Assembly: GCF_000472785.1 (NCBI RefSeq)
Contig: NZ_AXAL01000001.1
Location: 59,070 to 123,069, forward strand
Reading direction: 5' to 3'
DNA: 64,000 nt
Origin: Mesorhizobium loti CJ3sym
GTDB taxonomy: Bacteria > Pseudomonadota > Alphaproteobacteria > Rhizobiales > Rhizobiaceae
Shown here: in pieces, positions 1 to 8,180 of the stretch
Layout: the number at the start of each line of letters is the position of its first letter
Position numbering within the stretch: the first letter of the stretch is position 1
The notes under the pieces: generated by a model
What the model was told of the DNA's origin: nothing
The model's input: only the letters and a program-made list of their open reading frames with translations
Database searches by the model: none
Translations under genes and position numbers: made by a program

Positions 1-350
1 AGCAGGATGTGCTCGCGGGTCTGCGGCATCGGGCCGTCGGCGGCCGAAACGACCAGGATCGCGCCGTCCATCTGCGCGGCACCGGTGATCATGTTCTTCA
101 CATAGTCGGCGTGGCCGGGGCAGTCGACGTGGGCGTAGTGGCGGGCAGCCGTCTCGTATTCGACGTGAGCCGTCGAGATGGTGATGCCGCGTGCCTTTTC
201 CTCAGGCGCCGCATCGATCTGGTCATAGCGCTTGTATTCGCCAAAATACTTCGTGATCGCCGCCGTCAGCGACGTCTTGCCGTGATCGACGTGACCAATC
301 GTGCCGATGTTCACATGAGGCTTGTTACGCTCGAATTTACCTTTTGCCAT
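1..350 (-). CDS. tuf: Elongation factor Tu, 5' part (3' end outside window)
   Basis: EF-Tu is the GTPase that delivers aminoacyl-tRNA to the ribosome. The visible N-terminal ~116 residues start [20 protein letters not shown] and carry the P-loop GHVDHGKT, then a segment reading [18 protein letters not shown] after the G3 region. The start ATG (348-350) follows a GGAAAGAG ribosome-binding site. The gene runs off the left edge. Two tRNA genes (Tyr, Gly) lie on the same strand further upstream. By comparison with other proteobacteria this could be the tufB-type copy near the secE-nusG-rpl region, but that is inference because the downstream side is not visible. Identification is secure. Confidence 0.97.
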   Translation of the reverse strand, partial: MAKGKFERNKPHVNIGTIGHVDHGKTSLTAAITKYFGEYKRYDQIDAAPEEKARGITISTAHVEYETAARHYAHVDCPGHADYVKNMITGAAQMDGAILVVSAADGPMPQTREHIL

Positions 351-413
351 AGTCTCTTTCCTTGGACGGCCTTGACCTTCAGTTCAGTCGAATGCGGGGC
401 GATTAGCGACAAA

Positions 414-441
414 GGCCAAAAAACACAAGCGTCTTTTGGCC
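414..441. promoter_or_regulatory. Stem-loop in the tuf upstream region
   Basis: An 8-bp perfect inverted repeat (GGCCAAAA / TTTTGGCC) with a 12-nt loop lies 64-91 bp upstream of the tuf start. It may be a leader hairpin of the tuf transcript or a terminator. Nothing else is recognised in the 351-645 gap, which must hold the tuf promoter and that of the divergent transporter gene. Confidence 0.35.
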
Positions 442-645
442 GGGTGCCGTCTCACTCAGTCCGAACCTGGGATCCGATTGCGGGGATGTGGCGCTGATAT
501 AGGAAGGCGAAGCGTGAAATGAAATGGGCGACAGGCCGATCGACAGAGGCCCGCATCAAGTGCTCCCATCGGCCAATCCCTGTCTGAGTTCACGGCCAGT
601 TGATGGCCCATTGCGGTCGTTATCGAGGTCTGATCTCCTGATCCG

Positions 646-1533
646 ATGCATTTCATCCCTGCCTCGATCCGTGGCCCCCTGTTCATGATCGTTTCGACCG
701 GGTCGTACCTGGTCAACGATACGATGATGAAACTCGCGACCGCAGGCCTGCCGTCCTACGAAGTGCTGTTCCTGCGCGGGGTCGCGGCAACGCTCTGGGG
801 CTTCCCGCTGCTGTTCCTGCTCGGCTACGGCAAACAGATCCCGCTGATCTTCGACAAACGCGTGCTGCGCCGGAACCTGCTCGAACTGGCGGCGATCCTT
901 TGCTATGTCGTGGCGCTCGCCAATATGCAGATCGCCGATTCCACGGCGCTCGGACAAATCACGCCGCTGCTGATGCTGGTCGGCTCCTCGATCCTGTTTG
1001 GCGAACGCGTCGGCGGCCAGCGCATGGCGCTGATAGGGCTTGGCTTCATCGGCGCGCTGATGGTGGCGCAGCCGACCATGCAAGGCATTTCGATCTATGC
1101 GTTGCTGGCGCTGGGCAATGCCGCGCTTGCAGCCGCGCGCGATCTCGCCGGCAGACGGGTTTCGGCCGAGGTACCGGGCATGATCGTGGCGATTTCGGCC
1201 GTCGTGGTGGTGCTGATCGGCGCCGGCGCCGCGCATCTGGTTTCCGAGCGCTGGGTGATCCCAGAGGCACGCCACCTGCTGCTGATAGCCGGCGCCGGGT
1301 TTTTCCTGATCTTCGGCCATTTCTTCATCTTCATGGCCTACCGCGTCGGACCGACCAGCGCCGTGGCGCCGTTCTATTACTGCTTCACCGTCTGGGCGGT
1401 CATTTCGGGCCTGCTGGTGTTCGGGCAGTTCCCCAACACGCTGGCCGTCTGCGGCATCCTGCTGGTGGTGGGCAGCGGGCTGACCATCGTATCGCTGGAT
1501 CAGCGCAAGCGCAGGCTGACCGTCGTCGCATAG
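646..1533 (+). CDS. EamA/DMT-family transporter
   Basis: A 295-residue integral inner-membrane protein with about ten hydrophobic segments in two similar halves, as is usual for the drug/metabolite transporter (DMT, EamA) superfamily. Family members export or import small metabolites, and the substrate cannot be read from sequence. The N-terminal half has the typical RGVAATLWGFPLLF segment, and the second half ends in a hydrophobic helix followed by a short basic tail (DQRKRRL). The start chosen, ATG at 646, gives MHFIPASIRGPLF. It stands alone and is divergent from tuf. Function beyond family is unknown. Confidence 0.85.
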   Translation: MHFIPASIRGPLFMIVSTGSYLVNDTMMKLATAGLPSYEVLFLRGVAATLWGFPLLFLLGYGKQIPLIFDKRVLRRNLLELAAILCYVVALANMQIADSTALGQITPLLMLVGSSILFGERVGGQRMALIGLGFIGALMVAQPTMQGISIYALLALGNAALAAARDLAGRRVSAEVPGMIVAISAVVVVLIGAGAAHLVSERWVIPEARHLLLIAGAGFFLIFGHFFIFMAYRVGPTSAVAPFYYCFTVWAVISGLLVFGQFPNTLAVCGILLVVGSGLTIVSLDQRKRRLTVVA

Positions 1534-1599
1534 CATCGACACCCGAGCGCTTGTTTCCGATGCTGCAGAGGCCAGATTGATCGTCTATCCGGCGGAGCC

Positions 1600-1764
1600 A
1601 TGATCAATCAGCCAAGCGAGCTTCCCATGACCGATTTTGACCAGAACAGGAACTCCGACGCCGAGCATAAGGCCGCCATTCGCAAGTCGCTGGTCGGCTG
1701 GGCGGTGTTCATCGCCGGAACGCTGATCTTCTTCGCCGCGGCCGATGCCGTGCTGATGCCATAG
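1600..1764 (+). CDS. Small single-pass membrane protein (54 aa)
   Basis: A short ORF begins at ATG 1600 just after GGCGGAG. An internal ATG at 1627 would give 45 residues (MTDFDQNRNSD...). The product has a polar N-terminus followed by one hydrophobic segment (LVGWAVFIAGTLIFFAAADA) and ends two residues later. It lies 66 bp after the transporter gene and could be co-transcribed. No family is recognised. Codon use and the clean helix suggest it is real, but it could be spurious. Confidence 0.5.
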   Translation: MINQPSELPMTDFDQNRNSDAEHKAAIRKSLVGWAVFIAGTLIFFAAADAVLMP

Positions 1765-1826
1765 GCAAGCCCGAAGCCGGTCTTGCCTCAGCAAAAATCC
1801 GAAACTTCAGATCATCCGGCTGACGC

Positions 1827-2084
1827 TTAGAGCGTCCGGCGTCCGCTGAACTGGTGGTAGGCCCACAGCACAACTATCGCGCCAACCACTGAGACGATCA
1901 GGCTGGAGATGTTGAGCCCGGTGACACCCACGCCAAAGATTTGGCTGCAGATCACGCCGCCGACGATGGCGCCGACAATGCCGAGCACGATATCCATGAG
2001 CAGGCCCTGGCCGGTCTTGTTGACGATCTTGCTGCCGATGAAGCCGGCGATGGCGCCGAGAATGATCCAGCTGATGATACCCAT
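1827..2084 (-). CDS. GlsB/YeaQ/YmgE family stress-response membrane protein
   Basis: An 85-residue, three-helix, glycine-rich membrane protein beginning MGIISWIILGAIAGFIGSKI with GLLMDIVLGIVGAIVGG in the middle. This pattern defines the transglycosylase-associated / GlsB-YeaQ-YmgE family. Family members are small inner-membrane proteins often induced by general stress, and their molecular role is unknown. The length is normal for the family. The gene is divergent from the YidB-type gene at 2216, so the two share an upstream region of about 130 bp. Confidence 0.88.
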   Translation of the reverse strand: MGIISWIILGAIAGFIGSKIVNKTGQGLLMDIVLGIVGAIVGGVICSQIFGVGVTGLNISSLIVSVVGAIVVLWAYHQFSGRRTL

Positions 2085-2215
2085 TTTTTCCTCTCCATCC
2101 CTCGCCAGCCCGACATTTTCATATGATTGTCAAAACCACAAGCGAGCTTGAAATCCCGCCCGAATGCGCCATTGTTGGAGATGGGCTGGGCTTGGTTGAG
2201 ATGGAGGATCCACCT

Positions 2216-2674
2216 ATGGGACTTTTTGACAATGCCGTTCCTGGCGGCAACATCACCAAACCACTGATGATCGCGCTCGGCGCGCTGCTGGTGGGAAAGA
2301 TGCTGAGCGGCAGAAGTGCCGATCAGCCGGATCAAGCGCCTGCGCCAACCGACCCAACGCCTGCCGGAACCACCGCCAGCGACGGCGGCCTGCTCGGCGG
2401 TCTGGGCGGCCTGCTCGACAAGCTCAGGGATGCCGGTCACGGCAACGCCGCCGACTCCTGGGTCGGCACCGGGCAGAACCAGTCGATCAACGCCAATGAT
2501 CTCGGAGCAGCGCTTGGGCCGCAGGTCATCCGCGAGATCGCGCAACGCACCGGCATGGATGAGGGGGAACTGCTCAAGCAGTTGTCCACGGCTTTGCCAG
2601 GCATCGTCGACAAGCTGACGCCGAACGGCCAAGTGCCACAACAGCACCAGGTGGCTTCCGCGTTCAACAGCTGA
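2216..2674 (+). CDS. YidB family protein (DUF937-like)
   Basis: 152 residues starting MGLFDNAVPGG. A glycine-rich stretch (GGLLGGLGGLLDKLRDAGHG) is followed by the signature ADSWVGTGQNQSINANDLG and a helical C-terminus with GIVDKLTPNG, all typical of the YidB / DUF937 family. Function is unknown. The reading frame is open 31 codons further upstream, but ATG 2216 is preceded by GGAGG at good spacing and begins the conserved region, so it is chosen. Confidence 0.85.
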   Translation: MGLFDNAVPGGNITKPLMIALGALLVGKMLSGRSADQPDQAPAPTDPTPAGTTASDGGLLGGLGGLLDKLRDAGHGNAADSWVGTGQNQSINANDLGAALGPQVIREIAQRTGMDEGELLKQLSTALPGIVDKLTPNGQVPQQHQVASAFNS

Positions 2675-2692
2675 CGTTGCGCTGAAACGTTG

Positions 2693-2721
2693 AAGCGCTG
2701 CGCATCGGTCGCGCAGCGCTT
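2693..2721 (+). terminator. Hairpin downstream of the YidB-family gene
   Basis: A perfect 11-bp inverted repeat (AAGCGCTGCGC / GCGCAGCGCTT) with a 7-nt loop begins 19 bp after the stop codon. There is no clear T-run on either side, so it may be a weak terminator or only an mRNA-stabilising hairpin. Confidence 0.5.
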
Positions 2722-2768
2722 GGCTTGCGGTTTCTGCCTGCGTGGAAATCTGAGGCTGGGTGAAGGTC

Positions 2769-2842
2769 TGGAGCGGGTAGCGGGAATCGAACCCGCATAT
2801 TCAGCTTGGAAGGCTGCTGCTCTACCACTGAGCTATACCCGC
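2769..2842 (-). tRNA. tRNA-Gly (anticodon TCC)
   Basis: A 74-nt cloverleaf with acceptor GCGGGTA/TACCCGC, a D-arm with GCTCAGTGGTAGAGC, anticodon loop CTTCCAA (TCC), T-loop GTTCGATTCC and an encoded CCA. It is on the same strand as the nearby tRNA-Tyr gene. Confidence 0.97.
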
Positions 2843-2941
2843 GCCTTGCACTGAAGTACCGGATTCAATGGAAAAGCGCCATGCGCTTTTCGTCTCCGAT
2901 GCTTTTCGTGTTTTTACGTTTCAGGGCTTCCGGGCCGGCAG

Positions 2942-3026
2942 TGGTGGAGAGGGTTGGATTCGAACCAACGTAAGCTAAGCTAACGGATTTACAGTCCGTC
3001 CCCTTTAACCACTCGGGCACCTCTCC
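2942..3026 (-). tRNA. tRNA-Tyr (anticodon GTA)
   Basis: An 85-nt class II tRNA beginning GGAGAGGTGCCCGAG, with anticodon loop CTGTAAA (GTA), a long variable arm, T-loop GGTTCGAATCC and an encoded CCA. It lies about 100 bp upstream of tRNA-Gly on the same strand, so the two are probably co-transcribed. Confidence 0.97.
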
Positions 3027-3224
3027 AGTCTGCCGCCGGAGCCATGCAACGAGGCATTCGCGCCAATTCGGACCCGAGTTGTGTCTTCTCCGAAACCAGC
3101 GAAGCGCCTTATGGCGGCAAGGCCATTGGGTGTCAACCGCGCAGGAAGGGTTTTTCGATGTTGTTCGCCGACTGCGGCGACTGGGCATATCCTTGGCGGG
3201 AGGAGACAGCTATAGAAGCCGGCC

Positions 3225-4073
3225 ATGAGCAACAATTCCAACACCCCAAAAGACACCCATTACGCCAAGCTGCGCCGCGCTTTTCGCGACGAGAAAAGCG
3301 GTGGCGCGCCGGCGTTCAAGCCGCGCCAGCCCGTGCCGCCGGGCGAAACCGCAGCCGACGGTGTGGTGCGACTTTATGGCTTGCACACGGTGCGGGCGGC
3401 GCTCGACAATCCGAGGCGCAAGATCCGGAAAATGCTGGTGACGCGCAATGCGGCCGAGCGCCTTGAGATCGCCGATCTCGCCGCCCTGCCCTTCAAGACC
3501 GAACTGGTCGAACCCAGGGATATCGACAAGATCACCGGTTCGGACGCCGTGCATCAGGGCGTGCTGATCGAGGCGGAGCCGCTGAAGCCCAAGCGGCTCG
3601 ATGCGCTCGGCGACGCAAAGCTGGTGCTGGTGCTCGACCAGGTGACCGATCCGCACAATGTCGGCGCCATCCTGCGCTCGGCGGTCGCCTTTGGCGCCGG
3701 GGCGCTGATCACCACGGCCCGCCATAGCCCGCAGGAATCGGGCGTGCTGGCGAAAGCCGCTTCCGGGGCGCTCGAGCATATCGACCAGATCGAGGTGAAG
3801 AACCTTGCCGACGCGCTCGATCAACTGCACGAGGCCGGCTTCCGCACCATCGGGCTTGATTCGGAAGGCCCGGCCGAGCTCGAAAAGAGCTTTGCCGGAG
3901 AGAAGATCGCGCTGGTGCTGGGCGCCGAAGGCAAGGGCCTGCGCCAAAAGACGCGCGAGACGGTGACGACGCTGGCGCGGCTCGACATGCCTGGCGCGAT
4001 CCATTCGCTCAATGTGTCGAACGCGGCGGCGATCGGCCTTTATGTCGCGCAGACATTCTTGAAGCGCGGTTAG
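3225..4073 (+). CDS. rlmB: 23S rRNA (guanosine-2'-O)-methyltransferase RlmB (TrmH/SpoU family)
   Basis: SPOUT-class methyltransferase expected to 2'-O-methylate G2251 of 23S rRNA. The 282-residue protein has a basic N-terminal leader (~45 residues), the substrate-binding domain (LYGLHTVRAAL), then the SpoU catalytic domain with motif 1 (LDQVTDPHNVGAILRSA), motif 2 (LVLGAEGKGLRQKTRE) and motif 3 (MPGAIHSLNVSNAAAIGLY), which forms the knotted SAM site. The N-terminal extension is longer than in E. coli RlmB but common in Rhizobiales. The divergent tRNA-Tyr gene lies about 200 bp upstream. The TrmH-family assignment is firm and the RlmB assignment is likely. Confidence 0.92.
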   Translation: MSNNSNTPKDTHYAKLRRAFRDEKSGGAPAFKPRQPVPPGETAADGVVRLYGLHTVRAALDNPRRKIRKMLVTRNAAERLEIADLAALPFKTELVEPRDIDKITGSDAVHQGVLIEAEPLKPKRLDALGDAKLVLVLDQVTDPHNVGAILRSAVAFGAGALITTARHSPQESGVLAKAASGALEHIDQIEVKNLADALDQLHEAGFRTIGLDSEGPAELEKSFAGEKIALVLGAEGKGLRQKTRETVTTLARLDMPGAIHSLNVSNAAAIGLYVAQTFLKRG

Positions 4074-4173
4074 AGCGGTTCTCCGTTTCACGGAAACGGT
4101 GAACCGCTCTAACCCTTTGTTTTGACGCAATTTCGGACGGAAAACCGTTCACACTTTTCCTGAAATTGCTCTA
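4071..4173. repeat. Palindromic intergenic repeat after rlmB
   Basis: Two parts. The first (4071-4111) is a long hairpin with outer arms TAGAGCGGTT/AACCGCTCTA and inner arms CCGTTTC/GAAACGG, and it overlaps the rlmB stop codon. The second (4112-4173) contains GACGCAATTTCGGACGGAAAA and ends in GAAATTGCTCTAA. From memory this looks like a repeat dispersed in rhizobial genomes. The hairpin may also act as terminator. Confidence 0.6.
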
Positions 4174-4219
4174 AGCCTGAAAACGGCAGGCCGTTTGCCG
4201 AAAACCACCCCGGACGAGA

Positions 4220-4252
4220 AACGGGTTCCAGCTTCAAACACCGGAACCCGTT
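4220..4252 (-). terminator. Probable terminator of the gcl-hyi-glxR operon
   Basis: A 10-bp inverted repeat (AACGGGTTCC / GGAACCCGTT) with a 13-nt loop sits 54 bp beyond the glxR stop codon and is followed on the minus strand by a short T-run. The rest of 4174-4305 shows nothing recognisable. Confidence 0.5.
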
Positions 4253-4305
4253 CTTCGACAGGGAAGAGTTGGCGGCTTGGGAACGTTGCGCCGCCCTCTC
4301 CTGAC

Positions 4306-5223
4306 CTATGCCGCTTTACCTTTGACGTCGGCTGGCTCGCTGCCGACCTCGAAATTGGCCATCCGCTCCAGCGCGCGGACCAGCGCCGAATGATCCTCCC
4401 TCGCTCCGCCATTGGCCGCGCAGGAATTGAACAGCTGCTGGGTGGTCGAGGTGTTGGGCAGCGAAACGCCGAGCGCCTTGGCGCCCTCCAGCGCCAGGTT
4501 GAGATCCTTCTGGTGCAGTTCGATGCGGAAGCCGGGCGCGAAGGTGCGCTTGACCATGCGCTCGCCATGCACTTCGAGAATCCGCGAGGCCGCCAGCCCG
4601 CCCATCAGCGCCTGCCTGACCTTGGCAGGGTCAGCGCCGGCTTTCGAAGCAAAAACAAGCGCTTCGGCGACGGCTTCAATGGTCAGCGCGACGACGATCT
4701 GGTTGGCGACCTTGGTGGTCTGGCCGACGCCGTTCGGCCCGACCAGGGTGATGTTCTTGCCCATCTTCTCGAAAATGGGTTTAGCGCGTTCAAAAGCCTT
4801 TTCCTCGCCGCCGACCATGATGGTGAGCGACGCCGTCTTGGCGCCGACCTCGCCGCCCGAGACCGGCGCGTCGAGATAGTCGCAGCCGAGATCGTTGATT
4901 TTCTTCGCAAACACTTTGGTCTCGATCGGCGAGATCGAGCTCATATCGATGACCAGCTTGCCCCTGGTCAGGCCCGATACGACGCCGTTGTCGCCGAACA
5001 GCACCTCGGCGACTTGCGGCGTATCCGGCACCATCATGATGATGATGTCGGCGGCTTTTGCCACGGCGGCATGGCCGGTAACGGTCTTCAGCCCCTTGGC
5101 GATGAGATCGGCCGGTGGCTTCGAGCGATGATCGCTGGCGATGACCTTGTAGCCGGCATCCAGCAGATGCCCCGCCATGGGCGCACCCATGATGCCGAGG
5201 CCGATGAAGCCTATGGTTTCCAT
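4306..5223 (-). CDS. glxR: 2-hydroxy-3-oxopropionate (tartronate semialdehyde) reductase
   Basis: Beta-hydroxyacid dehydrogenase that reduces tartronate semialdehyde to D-glycerate with NAD(P)H. The 305-residue product has the N-terminal Rossmann motif GFIGLGIMGAPMAGHLL (residues 4-20), the substrate-binding motif DAPVSGGEVGAKTASL and the catalytic-lysine region GVGQTTKVANQ. It is the third gene of the operon after gcl and hyi, which fits the glycerate pathway and favours GlxR/GarR over 3-hydroxyisobutyrate dehydrogenase. It is separated from hyi by a 129-bp gap filled by a palindromic repeat. The ATG at 5223 follows AGGAGAACC. Confidence 0.9.
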   Translation of the reverse strand: METIGFIGLGIMGAPMAGHLLDAGYKVIASDHRSKPPADLIAKGLKTVTGHAAVAKAADIIIMMVPDTPQVAEVLFGDNGVVSGLTRGKLVIDMSSISPIETKVFAKKINDLGCDYLDAPVSGGEVGAKTASLTIMVGGEEKAFERAKPIFEKMGKNITLVGPNGVGQTTKVANQIVVALTIEAVAEALVFASKAGADPAKVRQALMGGLAASRILEVHGERMVKRTFAPGFRIELHQKDLNLALEGAKALGVSLPNTSTTQQLFNSCAANGGAREDHSALVRALERMANFEVGSEPADVKGKAA

Positions 5224-5250
5224 TGTGGTTCTCCTGATATTTGTGCGAAC

Positions 5251-5373
5251 GCCCCCTCATCCGGCCCTTCGGGCCACCTTCTCCCCGAGGGGAGAAGAGG
5301 TTGCAGAGGTTGGTGCGCGTCTCTTCTCCCCACCGGGGAGAAGGTGGCCGCGTTAGCGGCCGGATGAGGGGGC
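5251..5373. repeat. Palindromic repeat between hyi and glxR, overlapping the hyi 3' end
   Basis: Outer arms GCCCCCTCATCCGGCC and GGCCGGATGAGGGGGC, with inner CTTCTCCCC / GGGGAGAAG arms, make a long imperfect palindrome resembling REP-like elements common in rhizobia. Its right end runs into the hyi reading frame and encodes the last residues (PSSGR) and the stop codon of that protein. Confidence 0.75.
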
Positions 5374-6174
5374 CTTAGCCGCTACGGCGCTGCCCTGCCC
5401 GGCCAGGTCCCGGAACCAGCCCAGCCCGGCCTCGGTCCCGGCCTTCGGCTTGTATTCGGCCCCGATCCAGCCGGAATAGCCGATCCGGTCGATGTGATCG
5501 TAGAGGAAGGGATAATTGATCTCGCCCGTCCCCGGCTCGTGACGGCCGGGATTGTCCGCAAGCTGGATATGCGCGATGCGGCCGAGGTTTGCCTCGATCT
5601 TACGGGCGAGATCCCCCTCCATGATCTGCATGTGATAGATGTCATATTGCAGGAACAGGTTCTTCGAGCCGACGCGGTCGATCAGCGCCAGCGCCTGGTC
5701 CGAATAGTTGAGGAAGAAGCCCGGAATGTCGCGGGTGTTGATCGGCTCGATCAAAAGCCGGATGCCGGCCTGCTCCAGTTTCTCCGCCGCGAAGGCGAGG
5801 TTTTCGGCAAACACATCCTCGAGCACCTTGCGGTCGGCGCCGGCGGGCGCGATGCCGGCCAGGCAATTGACCTGCGGGCAGCCGAGCGCCTGTGCGTAGG
5901 CGATCGCCTTGGCGATGCCCTGACGAAATTCCGGCACGCGGTCCGGCAGCACGGCGATGCCGCGCTCGCCCTTGCCCCAGTCGCCGGCCGGCAGGTTGAA
6001 CAGCACCTGGGTCAGGCCGTTCTTCTTCAGCCGGGCAGCGACGACATCGGGAGCATGGTCGTAAGGGCCGATGTATTCGACGCCCTTGAAGCCGGCGCGG
6101 GCAGCGGCGTCGAAGCGGTCGAGGAAATCATGCTCGCCAAAGAGCATCGACAGATTGGCTGAAAAACGCGGCAT
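5353..6174 (-). CDS. hyi: Hydroxypyruvate isomerase
   Basis: TIM-barrel isomerase interconverting hydroxypyruvate and tartronate semialdehyde. It has 273 residues with the AP-endonuclease-2-like fold. Diagnostic segments are MPRFSANLSMLF at the start, LLIEPINTRDIPGFFL (metal and substrate ligands), YDIYHMQIMEGDL, and a C-terminal IGAEYKPKAGTEAGLGW. It lies 10 bp downstream of gcl, so it is almost certainly co-transcribed. The final ~7 residues come from a palindromic repeat and are probably not part of the ancestral protein. Confidence 0.92.
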   Translation of the reverse strand: MPRFSANLSMLFGEHDFLDRFDAAARAGFKGVEYIGPYDHAPDVVAARLKKNGLTQVLFNLPAGDWGKGERGIAVLPDRVPEFRQGIAKAIAYAQALGCPQVNCLAGIAPAGADRKVLEDVFAENLAFAAEKLEQAGIRLLIEPINTRDIPGFFLNYSDQALALIDRVGSKNLFLQYDIYHMQIMEGDLARKIEANLGRIAHIQLADNPGRHEPGTGEINYPFLYDHIDRIGYSGWIGAEYKPKAGTEAGLGWFRDLAGQGSAVAAKAPSSGR

Positions 6175-6184
6175 CTCTTTTCTC

Positions 6185-7966
6185 CTAATCCAGCATCACG
6201 ATCGCGGTCGGTGCATCCTCATGGCTTTCGGCAAGGTCCTCGAATTCGGTGATCTTGTCGATCTCGGTGCCCATCGAGATATTGGTGACGCGCTCCAGGA
6301 TGAATTCGAGCACCACCGGAACCCGGTGTTCTTTCATCAGTTGCTGCGCCTGCTTGAAGGCGCAGGCAAACTCCTCGGGCTTGCGCACCCTGACCGCCTT
6401 GCAGCCCATCGCCTCGGCAACGGCGACATGGTCGACGCCATAGCCGGCCTCGGGATCGCCTGATCGGTTGATGTTCTCGAAGGCGAGGCTGACCTCATAG
6501 TCCATCGCAAAACCGCGCTGCGCCTGGCGGATCAGGCCGAGATAGGCGTTGTTCACGACGACATGGATGTAGGGCAGCTTGTGCTGTGCGCCGACCGCCA
6601 GTTCCTCGATCATGAACTGGAAATCATAGTCGCCCGACAGCGCCACGATGGTGCGGTCCGGATCGGCGGCACGCACGCCGAGCGCTGCCGGCAGCGTCCA
6701 ACCGAGCGGGCCGGCCTGGCCGCAATTGATCCAGTTGCGCGGCTTGTAGACATGCAGAAACTGCGCGCCGGCGATCTGCGAGAGTCCGATGGTGGTGACA
6801 TAGGTGACGTCGCGGCCAAACGCCTTGTTCATCTCCTCATAGACGCGCTGCGGCTTCAGCGGCACCTGGTCGAAATGCGTCTTGCGCTTCATCGTCTTCT
6901 TGCGGGCCTGGCATTCCTTCGCCCAGGCCGACCAGTTGCGCAGTTTACCTGATGTCTTCCACTCGGTGGCGACGTCGAGCAGCATCTTCAGCGCCGCGCC
7001 CGCATCCGAGACGACGCCGAGATCCGGCGCGAAGACACGACCGATCTGCGTCGGCTCGATGTCGACATGGATGAATTTTTTGCCCTTGGTGTAGACATCG
7101 ACCGAACCGGTGTGGCGGTTGGCCCAGCGGTTGCCGATGCCGAAGGCGAAGTCGGCTTCGAGCATCGTGGCGTTCCCATAGCGGTGCGAGGTCTGCAGCC
7201 CGCACATGCCGGCCATCAGCCGGTGATCGTCGGGAATCGCGCCCCAGCCCATCAGCGTCGGGATGACCGGCACGCCGGAGATTTCGGCGAACTCGATCAG
7301 CAGATCCGACGCATCGGCATTGATGATGCCGCCGCCAGCGACGATCAGCGGCCTTTCGGCCGCGTTCAGCATCGCCAGTGCCTTTTCGGCCTGGGCACGC
7401 GTCATCGCCGGTTTGAACGGCACCAGTGGCTCATAGGCATCGATATCGAACTCGATCTCGGCCAGTTGGACGTCGACCGGCAAATCAATCAGCACCGGCC
7501 CAGGACGCGACGAGCGCATGAGATGGAATGCCTTCTGCAGCGCCATCGGCACGAGATAGGGCTCCATGACGGTGACCGCCCATTTGGCGACCGGTGCTGC
7601 GATGGCGGCGATGTCGACAGCCTGGAAATCCTCCTTGTTTAGCCGAGCACGCGGCGCCTGGCCGGTGATGCAGAGGATCGGGATGGAATCGGCCGCCGCC
7701 GAATAGAGCCCGGTGATCATGTCGGTGCCGGCCGGTCCGGAAGTGCCGATGCACAGACCGATATTGCCTGCCTTGGCCCGCGTATAGCCTTCGGCCATGT
7801 GCGAGGCGCCCTCGACGTGACGGGCGAGTACATGGCGGATCGTGCCCCTTGCCTTCAGCGCCGAATAGAACGGATTGATCGCCGCGCCCGGCACGCCGAA
7901 GGCGCAGGAAATACCTTCCTTTTCGAGAACAAGAACCGCCGCATCGACAGCGCGCATCCTGGCCAT
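6185..7966 (-). CDS. gcl: Glyoxylate carboligase (tartronate semialdehyde synthase)
   Basis: ThDP- and FAD-dependent enzyme that condenses two glyoxylate molecules into tartronate semialdehyde plus CO2. The 593-residue product has the N-terminal PYR domain with Val51 in [13 protein letters not shown]. This valine replaces the glutamate used by other ThDP enzymes and is diagnostic for Gcl. A central FAD-type domain follows, then the C-terminal PP domain with [14 protein letters not shown] and [12 protein letters not shown]. The start ATG follows GGAGGGCCGGAAAA. It is the first gene of the gcl-hyi-glxR operon and divergent from an IclR regulator. Confidence 0.96.
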   Translation of the reverse strand: MARMRAVDAAVLVLEKEGISCAFGVPGAAINPFYSALKARGTIRHVLARHVEGASHMAEGYTRAKAGNIGLCIGTSGPAGTDMITGLYSAAADSIPILCITGQAPRARLNKEDFQAVDIAAIAAPVAKWAVTVMEPYLVPMALQKAFHLMRSSRPGPVLIDLPVDVQLAEIEFDIDAYEPLVPFKPAMTRAQAEKALAMLNAAERPLIVAGGGIINADASDLLIEFAEISGVPVIPTLMGWGAIPDDHRLMAGMCGLQTSHRYGNATMLEADFAFGIGNRWANRHTGSVDVYTKGKKFIHVDIEPTQIGRVFAPDLGVVSDAGAALKMLLDVATEWKTSGKLRNWSAWAKECQARKKTMKRKTHFDQVPLKPQRVYEEMNKAFGRDVTYVTTIGLSQIAGAQFLHVYKPRNWINCGQAGPLGWTLPAALGVRAADPDRTIVALSGDYDFQFMIEELAVGAQHKLPYIHVVVNNAYLGLIRQAQRGFAMDYEVSLAFENINRSGDPEAGYGVDHVAVAEAMGCKAVRVRKPEEFACAFKQAQQLMKEHRVPVVLEFILERVTNISMGTEIDKITEFEDLAESHEDAPTAIVMLD

Positions 7967-8057
7967 TTTTCCGGCCCTCCACAGGGTTTGTCATTATTGG
8001 ATGGCCAAGAATGTCAGCACGTCGGCTATTTTTCAATTTTTTCAGAATATTTTTTCA

Positions 8058-8145
8058 TTTCTAGAAAACGGCTGCTGAGTGCTGATTTTATTGACTTTTC
8101 GGTTTTCCAAGAATTTGCCTTCCCGCCCGAGTGAAAAACTTTTTC
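8058..8145. promoter_or_regulatory. Divergent control region between gcl and the IclR gene, with palindromes
   Basis: The 214-bp gap is AT-rich. It contains the palindrome TTTCTAGAAA (8058-8067) and a perfect inverted repeat GAAAAA-C-TTTTTC (8133-8145), 36 bp before the IclR start codon. These are candidate binding sites for the neighbouring IclR-type regulator on both promoters. The assignment rests only on position and symmetry. Confidence 0.4.
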
Positions 8146-8180
8146 ATTGCTTGTTTGGTGAAATCAGCAAGGATGGCGCC

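Noticed and set aside
556..1542. 328-codon minus-strand ORF opposite the DMT transporter
   Set aside because: Translation is Gln/Arg/Asp-rich noise without family features. It is the shadow of a high-GC gene on the plus strand.
4195..5367. 390-codon plus-strand ORF opposite glxR
   Set aside because: It is antisense to a clear dehydrogenase gene and has no recognised domain or start signal.
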